DNA from: Gemmatimonadota bacterium
Lineage (GTDB): Bacteria > Gemmatimonadota > Gemmatimonadetes > Gemmatimonadales > GWC2-71-9
Assembly (NCBI GenBank): GCA_003220935.1
Contig: QHTT01000057.1
Span: 1-47,452, forward strand
Direction: 5' to 3'
Length of the DNA: 47,452 nucleotides
Shown here: positions 8,165 through 16,759 of the stretch, one piece after another
Numbering within the stretch: the first letter of the stretch is position 1
Layout of the letters: the number at the start of each line of letters is the position of its first letter
Program-made: the position numbers and the translations under genes
Notes under the pieces: generated by a model
Database searches by the model: none
Told to the model about the DNA's origin: nothing
The model's input: only the letters and a program-made list of their open reading frames with translations

Positions 8165-10198
8165 TTGTCCGCGACTCCCCGTCTGCTCACCGCGGCGCTC
8201 GTTTGCTGCGCCGTCGCGGCGCTTCCGGCCCAGGGCGTCCACCACGGCCTCGACCCCGTGAACCTCGACACGACCTGCGCTCCCTGCCTGGATTTCTACC
8301 GCTACGCGAACGGCGGCTGGCTGGCCCGCACGTCGCTGCCGCCCGAGTACGCGAGCTACGGCAGCTTCACCGAGCTGGCGGACCGCAACAACGAGACCCT
8401 GCATCGCATCGTCGACGGGCTCGCCGTTGCGGCCCCCGCCGCTCCCAAGACGCCGGAGCAGAAGCTGGGCGCGTTCTACGCGTCCTGCATGGATTCGAGC
8501 GCTATCGAGCGCGCGGGCGCGGACCCTCTGAAGAACGAGCTGGCCCGCATCGCTGCTATAGCCTCGCGCGCGGACGTGGCGCGCGCCCTCGCCCGCGGCC
8601 ACCACCACGGCTGGGACCCGGTGTTCAACTTCGGCGCCACCGCCGACTTCAAGCGCAGTACGATGATTATCGCGGCCGCGTCCCAGGGCGGCCTCGGCCT
8701 GCCCGACCGCGATTATTACGTGCGCAACGACTCGACCGCCCGCGCCCTGCGCACCGCGTACCTGGAGTACGTGTCACGCACCCTCGGACTCCTCGGCGAC
8801 GCGCCCGCCGTGGCCGACTCCGAGGCCCAGCGCATCCTGGCGCTCGAGACCGCGCTCGCCCGGGCCTCGCTCACGCGGGTCGAGCGGCGCGACCCGAACG
8901 CCAACTACCACAAGCTGGCGCTCGCCGCGGCCGACTCGCTCACTCCCAACTTCGCCTGGCCCACCTTCCTGCGTGACGCCGGCGCGCCTGCGACCGACGC
9001 GATCAACATCGGCCAGCCGCGCTTCTTCAAGACGGTCGACAGCCTCCTGACCGCCGCGCCGCCCCCCGACTGGCGCGCGTATCTACGCTGGCACTTCACG
9101 CGTCACTTGGCGCCCTGGCTGTCGAGTTCGTTCGTGGACGCGAGCTTCCGCTTCCAGCGCGCGCTCTCGGGCGTGAAAGAGCAGCAGCCGCGCTGGAAGC
9201 GCTGCATCCAGGCTGCGAACTCCATGCTGGGCGACGCGCTCGGCCAGGCGTACGTGAAGGAGACGTTCACACCCGACGCGCGCCGCCGCGCGCGCGACAT
9301 GGTCGATCAGCTGGTCGCCGCCTTGGACGACCGGCTGCACACCCTCGAATGGATGGGCGACTCCACCCGGGCTCAGGCGGTCGGCAAGTTACGCGCCTTC
9401 GGCAAGAAAATCGGCTATCCGGACAAGTGGCGCGATTACTCCAAGCTGCTGGTGGACCGCCGCGACTTCTCCGGCAACGTGGTGCGCGCCCAGACGTTCG
9501 CCGCCGCGCGGGACTTCGCCCGCATCGGCAAGCCGGTGGATCGCGCCGAGTGGCGCATGACGGCGCCGACGGTCAACGCCTCCTACAATCCGTCGTTCAA
9601 CGACATCACCTTCCCTGCGGGGATTCTCCAGGCGCCGTTCTTCGACCCGGCGGCGGACGACGCGGTGAACTACGGCGGCATGGGCGCAGTGATCGGCCAC
9701 GAGATGACCCACGGGTTCGACGATCAGGGGCGCCAGTTCGACGCCGTGGGCAACCTGCGCGACTGGTGGACGGCGGACGACGCGGAGCGCTTCAAGGAGC
9801 GAGCCGGACGGGTGGTGCGGCAGTTCGATGCCTACACGGTGGTGGACAGCGCGACGCACGTGAACGGCCGGTTGACGCTGGGAGAAGACATCGCGGACCT
9901 AGGCGGGCTCAGAATCGCCTACGCCGCGTTCCAGCGCTCGCTCGCGGGGCTTGCCCGCCCACCCGACATCGACGGGCTCACGCCGGAGCAGCGCTTCTTC
10001 CTCGCCTGGGCCCAGATCTGGCGCTCCAAGGCGACCGACCAGTTTCTGCGCAACCAGGTGACCGTGGACCCGCACGCGCCGGCGCGGTGGCGCGTCATGG
10101 GGCCCCTATCGAACCTGCCCGAGTTCGCTCGGGCGTTCCATTGCGGGGAGGGAGATCCGATGGTGCGCCCCGACAGCCTGCGGGCGCAGATCTGGTAG
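8165..10198 (+). CDS. M13 family (neprilysin-like) zinc metallopeptidase
   Basis: A 677-residue exported endopeptidase, about the usual M13 length. Residues 1-22 form a signal peptide. The N-terminal M13 domain starts with a D-F-Y-R-Y-A-N-G-G-W segment. The zinc site is complete: HEMTH at residues 512-516 and the third ligand E574 in a GEDIADLGG segment. A substrate-binding NASYNP segment lies about 35 residues before the HExxH. The TTG at 8165 was chosen because a GGAGG site at 8153-8157 stands 7 nt before it and the signal peptide follows at once. M13 enzymes cut short peptides, here in the periplasm or on the cell surface. Confidence 0.93.
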   Translation: MSATPRLLTAALVCCAVAALPAQGVHHGLDPVNLDTTCAPCLDFYRYANGGWLARTSLPPEYASYGSFTELADRNNETLHRIVDGLAVAAPAAPKTPEQKLGAFYASCMDSSAIERAGADPLKNELARIAAIASRADVARALARGHHHGWDPVFNFGATADFKRSTMIIAAASQGGLGLPDRDYYVRNDSTARALRTAYLEYVSRTLGLLGDAPAVADSEAQRILALETALARASLTRVERRDPNANYHKLALAAADSLTPNFAWPTFLRDAGAPATDAINIGQPRFFKTVDSLLTAAPPPDWRAYLRWHFTRHLAPWLSSSFVDASFRFQRALSGVKEQQPRWKRCIQAANSMLGDALGQAYVKETFTPDARRRARDMVDQLVAALDDRLHTLEWMGDSTRAQAVGKLRAFGKKIGYPDKWRDYSKLLVDRRDFSGNVVRAQTFAAARDFARIGKPVDRAEWRMTAPTVNASYNPSFNDITFPAGILQAPFFDPAADDAVNYGGMGAVIGHEMTHGFDDQGRQFDAVGNLRDWWTADDAERFKERAGRVVRQFDAYTVVDSATHVNGRLTLGEDIADLGGLRIAYAAFQRSLAGLARPPDIDGLTPEQRFFLAWAQIWRSKATDQFLRNQVTVDPHAPARWRVMGPLSNLPEFARAFHCGEGDPMVRPDSLRAQIW

Positions 10199-10204
10199 CC
10201 GCGG

Positions 10205-10999
10205 TCAGGCCGCGGCAGGCGTCCCGGGATGCGCCGAGCCGCTCGCCGTCTCGATGCAGTTCGACCCGCGCCGCTTCGCTTCGTAGAGCGCGCGATCCGC
10301 CAGCGCGTACAGCGGATCCTGCCCGGCCGCGTCGGACGGCGCCGTGGCGATGCCGCCACTGACCGTCACCTCGAGGAATTGACCGCACACCGGATGCGTC
10401 TCGAACCACGACTCGACATCGGCGCGGAACCGCTCCGCCACCGTGCCCGCCTCGGCCTGTGCGGTGTCCGACAGGATGATCGCGAACTCGTCACCGCCCA
10501 GGCGGCACGGCACGTCCGCGCCACGCAGGTGCTTGCGGATCAGGTCGCCGAACGCCTGCAGCACCTTGTCCCCGACCCGGTGACCGTACTCGTCGTTGAT
10601 CTCTTTGAACTCGTCCAGGTCGAGGAGCAGCAGCGACACCGGGTTCCCGTAGCGGTGGCACCGCTCCAGCTCCCGCTTCAGGCCGTGCTCGAAATAGCCG
10701 CGATCGTACAGACCAGTCAGTGCGTCGGAAATGGCGCGGCGCTCGATTGCATCGAGCGCGGTCGTCTCGATGATCGTAGCGTCGACGTGATGAGGGTGGA
10801 CGTTGAGCAGGTAGTCGAGCAATGCGACGCGCTGCCCGACGTCGCGCCCCAAGCGCCGCAGCAGCTCGCGGCGGTGGCGCGACACCTGGCGCCACAGCTG
10901 TTCCGCCTCAGTTTCCGGAACATGGAGGTGCGCGATCTGCTCCAACCGGGCGGCGTAGGAGCCGGTGGGCGCACTCGCTTGCAAACGGGGTGTCGCCAT
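10205..10999 (-). CDS. GGDEF-domain diguanylate cyclase
   Basis: A 264-residue protein that should make cyclic di-GMP from two GTP. Residues 1-85 are helical with no family I can name. The GGDEF domain spans about 88-250: a DALTGLYDRGYF start, LLDLDEFKEIND, and a canonical GGDEF active site at 168-172. An RxxD inhibitory site (R159-D162) lies exactly five residues before it, so product inhibition is expected. No transmembrane segment is seen, so the enzyme is cytoplasmic. The ATG at 10999 has a GAGGAG site about 9 nt upstream; an earlier in-frame start would add 17 uncharacteristic residues. It is convergent with the M13 gene, 6 nt apart. Confidence 0.92.
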   Translation of the reverse strand: MATPRLQASAPTGSYAARLEQIAHLHVPETEAEQLWRQVSRHRRELLRRLGRDVGQRVALLDYLLNVHPHHVDATIIETTALDAIERRAISDALTGLYDRGYFEHGLKRELERCHRYGNPVSLLLLDLDEFKEINDEYGHRVGDKVLQAFGDLIRKHLRGADVPCRLGGDEFAIILSDTAQAEAGTVAERFRADVESWFETHPVCGQFLEVTVSGGIATAPSDAAGQDPLYALADRALYEAKRRGSNCIETASGSAHPGTPAAA

Positions 11000-11235
11000 G
11001 CGGACGGTCTCCTCTCTGGCAGGCCGGTTTCTGCAACGACGTCCGGCCATCGGATTAGCACATGGCGTACCCGGGGTGTGCAGTCATCCATCCTGGTTCA
11101 GGTCAATTGGTTAGGCGACACAATCGGAGTGCTCGCAGGGCGCGCAGGGCCCAATTCGGGTGCAGCCGCGTGCTCGCGCGCCCCGAAATGTGGCGCGGTT
11201 GCCGTCACTGAGCGGAGACGGCATCTTGCCCAGCC

Positions 11236-13059
11236 ATGCGTCATTGGTTCGTCTTGATCGCCGCCACGTTGGCCGTCGCCCGGCCTCTGCCCACCGCCGC
11301 CCAACAGGCCGTCGACACGGGGTACGCCAAGAGCGAGGCGATGATTCCGATGCGCGATGGCGTCAAACTGCGCGTGGTAATACTGGCGCCGCGTGCCGCC
11401 GCGCCACTCCCGATCCTGCTGCAACGCACGCCATACAACGCCAACGGCGCAATCGGCTTGGCGCGCCGCGCCAAAGAACTCGGCCTGGAGGGTTACATCA
11501 TCGTCTTCGGTGACATCCGCGGTCGCTTCGGCTCCGAAGGCACGTTCGACATGAATCGCCCGCCGCGTGCCGGATCCCAGGGAGTCGACGAGAGCACCGA
11601 CGCCTATGACACGATCGACTGGCTCGTGAAGAACGTGCCCAACAACAACGGGATGGTCGGCACGTTCGGCGTCTCGTACCCGGGTTGGCTGACGGCGGTC
11701 ACGGGGATCGGCCCACACCCGGCTCTCAAGGCAATCTCGCCCCAGGCGCCGATGGGCGACACCTGGATGGGGGACGACTTCTTCCACCAGGGGGCGTTTC
11801 GGCTGAGCTACGGCACCGAGTATACGTGGAGCATGGAGTCTTCGTCCGACGCGAGCGAAGATCCGTCGCCGTCCCGTTACGACCTGTACGAGTGGTACCG
11901 CTCGTTTCCGACCCTGGGCGCGCTCGCCCGGACCGCCCGCGCCGACCGGTGGCCGAGTTGGCACCGGTTCTCAGAGCACCCGGCGTACGACTCAGTGTGG
12001 CAGGCCCGCGCGCTGCCGCGCTATATGGGCCACGCGACCGTGCCGACGCTCGTGGTGGGAGGATGGTGGGACCAGGAGGACGAGTACGGTCCGCTCGCCC
12101 ATTACGCAGCGCTCGAGCGCACCGACACGGCGCGGCTCGTGCATTTGGTGATGGGTCCATGGTACCACGGACAATGGTCCGGTGATTCCGGCACGGCGCT
12201 GGGCAACGTCCGCTTCGGCCGTGCTACCGGCGTCGAGTACCGGGAGCTCCAGTCCCGTTGGTTCGCCTACTGGCTCAAGGGCGCGGGAGACGGGCAGTTC
12301 CCCGAAGCCTGGCTGTTCGACGCCGGCACCGACACCTGGCGCACGTTCGACAAGTGGCCGCCCGCGAACGCCGTGCGGCGGCGGCTGTACTTCCACGCAG
12401 ACGGCGCGCTGTCGTTCGATCCGCCGACGGCAGCCGACGGGAGCGACCAGTTCACGTCCGATCCGACGCATCCCGTGCCTTACCGCCCGAGACCGGTCGA
12501 GCTCACGTATTCGCGCACCTCGCGCTGGCGGCGCTGGGAGACCGAGGATCAACGCTTCGTGGACGGCCGGCCGGACGTTCTCACCTGGCAGACGCCGCCG
12601 CTCACTGCGGACGTGAGCGTCGCGGGCGACGTCGTCGCGCACCTCTACGCCTCAACCACGGGCAGCGATGCCGACTGGGTAGGAAAGCTCATCGACGTCT
12701 ATCCCGATACCGTGCCGGGCCGACCGGAGCTGCAAGGCTACGAGCTGATGGTGACGGGTGACATCATGCGCGGACGGTACCGCAACAACTGGGGGCGTTC
12801 GGAGGCGATCCCGCCCAACACCATCCAGCCGTTCACGGTGGACCTGCACCAGCAGGCGTACACTTTCCAAAAGGGCCACCGCATCATGGTCCAGGTGCAG
12901 AGCACGTGGTTCCCGCTGTACGACCGGAATCCGCAGACCTTCGTGCCCAACATCTTCCAGGCGCCCGTCGAGAACTACAAGGCCCGCGTGCATCGGGTGT
13001 ATCGCACGGCGCACTACCCGTCGAACGTCGAGATCGACGTCCTGCCGCCGACACCCTGA
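11236..13059 (+). CDS. Exported CocE/NonD family acyl hydrolase (S15 X-Pro peptidase fold)
   Basis: A 607-residue serine hydrolase. Residues 1-22 form a signal peptide ending in TAAQQ. The alpha/beta-hydrolase domain carries the GVSYPG nucleophile elbow with Ser147, preceded by the D-x-R-G-R-F-x-S-E-G segment typical of CocE-type enzymes. The C-terminal part (about 370-600) is the jelly-roll X-Pro dipeptidyl-peptidase domain. Members hydrolyse esters or amides such as alpha-amino-acid esters; the substrate here is unknown. It is followed after 29 nt by the broken M28 gene, which could form one peptide-degrading unit with it. Confidence 0.9.
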   Translation: MRHWFVLIAATLAVARPLPTAAQQAVDTGYAKSEAMIPMRDGVKLRVVILAPRAAAPLPILLQRTPYNANGAIGLARRAKELGLEGYIIVFGDIRGRFGSEGTFDMNRPPRAGSQGVDESTDAYDTIDWLVKNVPNNNGMVGTFGVSYPGWLTAVTGIGPHPALKAISPQAPMGDTWMGDDFFHQGAFRLSYGTEYTWSMESSSDASEDPSPSRYDLYEWYRSFPTLGALARTARADRWPSWHRFSEHPAYDSVWQARALPRYMGHATVPTLVVGGWWDQEDEYGPLAHYAALERTDTARLVHLVMGPWYHGQWSGDSGTALGNVRFGRATGVEYRELQSRWFAYWLKGAGDGQFPEAWLFDAGTDTWRTFDKWPPANAVRRRLYFHADGALSFDPPTAADGSDQFTSDPTHPVPYRPRPVELTYSRTSRWRRWETEDQRFVDGRPDVLTWQTPPLTADVSVAGDVVAHLYASTTGSDADWVGKLIDVYPDTVPGRPELQGYELMVTGDIMRGRYRNNWGRSEAIPPNTIQPFTVDLHQQAYTFQKGHRIMVQVQSTWFPLYDRNPQTFVPNIFQAPVENYKARVHRVYRTAHYPSNVEIDVLPPTP

Positions 13060-13088
13060 ACGCCGCAACGCGCTCCAGCGGAGACTCC

Positions 13089-14731
13089 ATGCGCCCTTAC
13101 CGTCTTGCCTCGCTCGCGCTGCTGCTCGCGCCCGCCGCCCTGGCACAGGCTCCGCTCCCCTTGAAGCACTCCCCGCAACGCACGGTCCCGGCGATCACGG
13201 CCGGTGATCTCATGACCCGGCTCTACATCTTGACGGACGATTCGCTCGAGGGGCGCGAGGCCGGGACGATCGGCAACTTCAAGGGAACGGAGTACATCGC
13301 CCGGGAGGCGAAGCGGATGGGGCTCGTCCCGGCGGGCGACAGCGGGACGTACTTCCAGACGATCCCGCTGAAGACGCGCACGTTCGACACGACATCGACG
13401 TTCGCCGTTGGCGGGGCGGCGCTCGCGCCGTTCGCCGACTACCTGCCCCTCACACGCGAGGCCTTCGACAACCCGGCGACATCGATCGTGTACGGCGGCG
13501 AAGTGCTGGACACCGCACACCTGATCGCCCCGGAGCAGGCGAGTGCCAAGCTCGTGGTGCTGACCGTGACGGGCGGATTCGCCAGTTTCGCTTCGCCCCG
13601 GGGGATCATTCGGCTCCGGGCGCTGCGCGCCGCGCCCCGGATCAGGGGCGCCGCGGCGCTCGCCCTCGTCGCGCTGGACAGCCTGCCGCCGCCCGTGCTC
13701 GGGTTCTTGCGGCGGCCGCAGGCGTTCCTCGACGACACCCCCCCGGGTCAGGAGCGGCCCGTACCGATGCTGCTCATCGGGCGGGCGGCGACGACGAAGA
13801 TGTTCGGCGGCCCGCTCGAACAGCTCGCGGTCGGTGCGCCGGGCACGACTGCCGCGCTCAGCGTGCGCTACGTCGTCGAGCCCGTCTCGTATCCGGCCCG
13901 CAACGTGGTGGCCATCCTGCCTGGGCGCGATCCGAAGCTGCGGGTTGAGTACGTGGCGATCGGGGCCCACAACGACCACATCGGATTCAACCATGCACCC
14001 GTGGACCATGACTCCATCCGCATCTGGAACCACATCGTGCGTCCCGAAGGGGCAGACGACGCGGCCAAGCGCGCCACGCCGGAGCTGCAGGCGCGCGTCG
14101 ATTCGGCGCTCGCCGCGTTCCGCGCCCGGCACGCTGCAGGGGCGACGGCCGATCGCCCCGACTCGATCTCGAACGGCGCGGACGACGACGGCACACCGCC
14201 GAGGAGAAGGGGCTACTTGGCTCGCGTTACTTCACCGACCATCCCACCGTGCCGCGGGACTCGATCGTGGCGCAGCTCAATATGGACATGGTGGGCCGCG
14301 GGAGTGCGGACGATGAGACCGGACGCACCAAGGACTCCGTGCCGCTGCACGGAGGACCCCACTACCTCCAGCTGGTCGGCTCGCGTCGTCTCTCGACCGA
14401 GCTCGGCGACCTGATCGAAACGGTGAACAAGGACGGCCGCCACGGCCTCGCGTTCGATTACGCGATGGACGCGGACGGCCACCCGTCCAACATCTACTGC
14501 CGCTCGGATCACTACGAGTACGCGCGCTACGGCATCCCGATCACGTTCTTCACGACGGGGCTGCACTCCGACTACCACCAGGTGACCGACGAGCCCGAGT
14601 ATATCGACTACGCGCACATGGCCCGGGTCGCGAGCCTGGTGGAGGATGTCGCGGTCCGCGTGGCCGACCTAGACCACCGCGTCGTGGTGGACCACCCTAG
14701 GCCGGATCCGACCGCGCCGTGCCGGCAATAG
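13089..14731 (+). pseudogene. M28 family zinc aminopeptidase, interrupted by an out-of-frame deletion
   Basis: The first part (ATG 13089, signal peptide of about 19 residues) runs in one frame to an NGADDDG motif (D365-D367) at about 14192. The catalytic EEKGLLGS segment and everything after it continue in another frame from 14192 to the stop at 14731. All expected zinc ligands of an M28 enzyme can be seen, but split between frames: H294 in AHNDH and the Asp of NGADDDG in the first frame, then the Glu pair of EEKG, the Asp of NMDMVGRG and a late His in the second. About 27 residues that normally separate NGADDDG from the HTxEEKG segment are missing. The first frame as read ends at 14414 after about 75 garbage residues. 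It is either a real pseudogene or a local assembly error. Confidence 0.85.
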
Positions 14732-14885
14732 CGAGGTAAGGAGCGCGAGGCAGTCGGGTGTAGGCAGCCGCGCCTCCTGACCATCCCCTGACAGGGCGGG
14801 TGCAACCTTCCCAGGGGTTCGAACGTCTTACACTCTCGAAGCTCTCACGACATGCCGTCCGCTCGTCGCGCACCGGAGGACGGTC

Positions 14886-15563
14886 ATGTTTCCCACGCTG
14901 ATCGAGTCTGCACGGAAGACCAATAAGCAAAGGGTTCTGAGCGGCAGCTGCGTCTCACTCGTGGTTCACGCCGGCGTAATCACGGGAGCCGTGTACGGCA
15001 CGCTGGCCGCCGCCGCGGGCGACCGGTCGGTCAAGGTCGACACCGCGGTCGTAGTGCTCGCACCGCAACAGCAGCCCAAGCCACCCGAGCAGCAACCGGC
15101 GCAACTCGACGCGCCGCTCCAAGGGTTCCAGACGCTCGTGGTGCCGCCCCAGATTCCCGCCGACCTCCCCGCGGTGGACCTGCACGAGCGCTTCGATCCG
15201 AACGACTATTCCGGGGTGGGCATCGAGGGCGGCCGTGCGAATGGCGCGGCGCCTGACGACAACCCTGTGTACCTGGAAGCGGTCGTCGAGCAGCGGCCCG
15301 AGTTGCTCTCGGGCCCCCCTCCGTATCCCGAGCTGCTCCGGGAGGCCGGCATCCACGGCCGCGTCATGCTTCTGGCCATCGTCGACACAACGGGTCACCT
15401 GGAGCCCAACTCCCTCAAGATCGTCCAAACCCCCAGCGTCGGGTTCGAACGGCCCATCAGGCAATGGGCCGTGACCGCCTTGTTCCGCCCGGCCCGGCTG
15501 CAGGGCCGGGCGGTGCGGGCGTTCGTGCGTCTGCCGCTCGACTACTCCGTGTCGCAGCACTGA
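14886..15563 (+). CDS. TonB-like energy transducer protein
   Basis: A 225-residue inner-membrane protein. The N-terminus is cytoplasmic; a single membrane helix spans about residues 20-42 and includes the VxHAG segment often seen in TonB-type proteins. A Pro/Gln-rich periplasmic stretch follows (58-80), then a C-terminal TonB fold (about 140-222) with the P-Y-P-E-L-L-R-E-A-G-I-H-G-R-V motif. These proteins carry proton-motive energy to outer-membrane receptors; no receptor or ExbBD gene is in the window. The ATG at 14886 has a GGAGGA site close upstream. Confidence 0.87.
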   Translation: MFPTLIESARKTNKQRVLSGSCVSLVVHAGVITGAVYGTLAAAAGDRSVKVDTAVVVLAPQQQPKPPEQQPAQLDAPLQGFQTLVVPPQIPADLPAVDLHERFDPNDYSGVGIEGGRANGAAPDDNPVYLEAVVEQRPELLSGPPPYPELLREAGIHGRVMLLAIVDTTGHLEPNSLKIVQTPSVGFERPIRQWAVTALFRPARLQGRAVRAFVRLPLDYSVSQH

Positions 15564-15633
15564 GAACGTCGCTGAGGTAAGTGTGCTCAACCGTTGCGCA
15601 TACGCTATGTCGCGGCGGTGACACACTAAAAAC

Positions 15634-15662
15634 TTGACGCGTGAAAACTGGCGCCGTAGCTT
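15634..15662 (+). promoter_or_regulatory. Possible sigma70-type promoter
   Basis: TTGACG at 15634-15639 and TAGCTT at 15657-15662 are separated by 17 nt, just ahead of the small Cys-pair gene. The -10 match is only moderate, so the call is weak. Confidence 0.3.
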
Positions 15663-15729
15663 CGCCGCCACATGAAGGCATGAAGGGTTGATAGGCTCAT
15701 AGTCGGTGACGGTCGCGCGGAGGTGCTCG

Positions 15730-16080
15730 GTGGCAACGGACGTGAGGGAGTTCCTAGAAAGCTACGATCTGTACACCAGATTCCGCCCCCACCACTCGGT
15801 GTGGTGGAACGGCGACTGGCCGCAAGTGGTGGAAGTACTGTGCCGCGCGTGCGGCGCGAAGCGGTCCCACAGAGTGTGGCCGAGCAAGGTGGCCGGGTTC
15901 ACGCTCGACTGGGGCGTCTACATGCTCCACGGCGCGTGTGAGCACTGCGGCACTGATGGCGTGATCTTCTGGGTCGAGGTGAACCAGCGCGAAGGGTGGA
16001 TGCAGAAGGCCGGGCAGCTTCCCGCCCTCGCCGAGGCGAGCGCCCAGCAGAGGGGGCTGCAGCCGGCGCGTTCCGCCTAG
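15730..16080 (+). CDS. Small hypothetical protein with two Cys pairs
   Basis: A 116-residue protein of unknown function. Two CxxC knuckles (CRAC and CEHC) are spaced about 35 residues apart and could hold one zinc ion. The sequence between is aromatic-rich (W-W-N-G-D-W, W-G-V-Y-M-L). The segment after the second knuckle, ending near a GQLP, loosely recalls the zinc-ribbon start of DUF4145 proteins; this is only a weak likeness. The GTG at 15730 is preferred over one at 15706 because a GGAGG site (15719-15723) lies 6 nt before it. Confidence 0.6.
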   Translation: MATDVREFLESYDLYTRFRPHHSVWWNGDWPQVVEVLCRACGAKRSHRVWPSKVAGFTLDWGVYMLHGACEHCGTDGVIFWVEVNQREGWMQKAGQLPALAEASAQQRGLQPARSA

Positions 16081-16120
16081 CCTGAGTCCGGTCACAAGCG
16101 CCGGTCGGGATGGCCCCGCC

Positions 16121-16153
16121 GAGCCCGGTAGCGCGCAGCGCGCTACCGGGCTT
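16121..16153. terminator. Strong GC-rich hairpin between two genes
   Basis: Perfect 13-bp inverted repeat: arms at 16123-16135 and 16139-16151 with a 3-nt loop, followed on the + strand by a short T-containing tail (TTCATGTTC). It sits 40 nt after the stop of the Cys-pair gene and before the DinB-like gene. It could be a terminator of the preceding gene or another stand-alone palindrome, since the T-run is poor. Confidence 0.5.
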
Positions 16154-16207
16154 CATGTTCACCGCCCCGGTCTCGCAGTAGCGCGGCACCGGGGCTAGGT
16201 TCTCGCC

Positions 16208-16720
16208 ATGCTCACCTCATGGATCGGCGGCATCCTCGCCCGCGACCTCCGGGCACTGCGGCGCGAGATCGAAGCGTATCCGAACGAGCGGGACCTGTGG
16301 CAGGTTCAGCCCGGGATCACCAACTCCGCCGGGAACCTGGCACTTCACCTGGCGGGCAACCTCCAATACTTCGTCGGCGCCGTGCTGGGCGGAACCGGGT
16401 ACGTGCGCGACCGCGACGCCGAATTCAAGCGGCGCGACGTGCCGCGTGCTGAATTACTGCGGGCGATCGATGCCGCGCTCGATGCCGTGGCGCGGGCCAT
16501 GGCTCGCCTGAGCGAGCAGGATCTCGCGCAGCCGTATCCGCAGTCGGTGGGCGGGATGAGCGTGACGACGGGGGACTTCCTGCTCCATCTCGCGGCGCAC
16601 TTCACCTACCACTTGGGTCAAGTCGACTACCACCGCCGCCTCCTGACCGGACAGGCGGGGCAGATCCGCGCCGTGGCGCTCACCGAGCTGTCCAGCGCGA
16701 CGGCAGCGCCCGGTCGCTAG
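16208..16720 (+). CDS. DinB-like (DUF1572-type) four-helix protein
   Basis: A 170-residue protein of the DinB/YfiT-like metalloenzyme superfamily. It shows the usual four-helix pattern with His residues in place for a metal site: H-x-A-G-N-L-Q-Y early (about residues 47-54) and an HLAAHFTYHLGQVDYHRR segment late (about 128-145). Superfamily members include bacillithiol- and mycothiol-dependent transferases and many proteins of unknown role. It is preceded by a strong hairpin and followed by the convergent MFS gene. Confidence 0.85.
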   Translation: MLTSWIGGILARDLRALRREIEAYPNERDLWQVQPGITNSAGNLALHLAGNLQYFVGAVLGGTGYVRDRDAEFKRRDVPRAELLRAIDAALDAVARAMARLSEQDLAQPYPQSVGGMSVTTGDFLLHLAAHFTYHLGQVDYHRRLLTGQAGQIRAVALTELSSATAAPGR

Positions 16721-16759
16721 GGAAGCTCTGCATAGATGACGCGAAGTCGGGGGTGGGGG

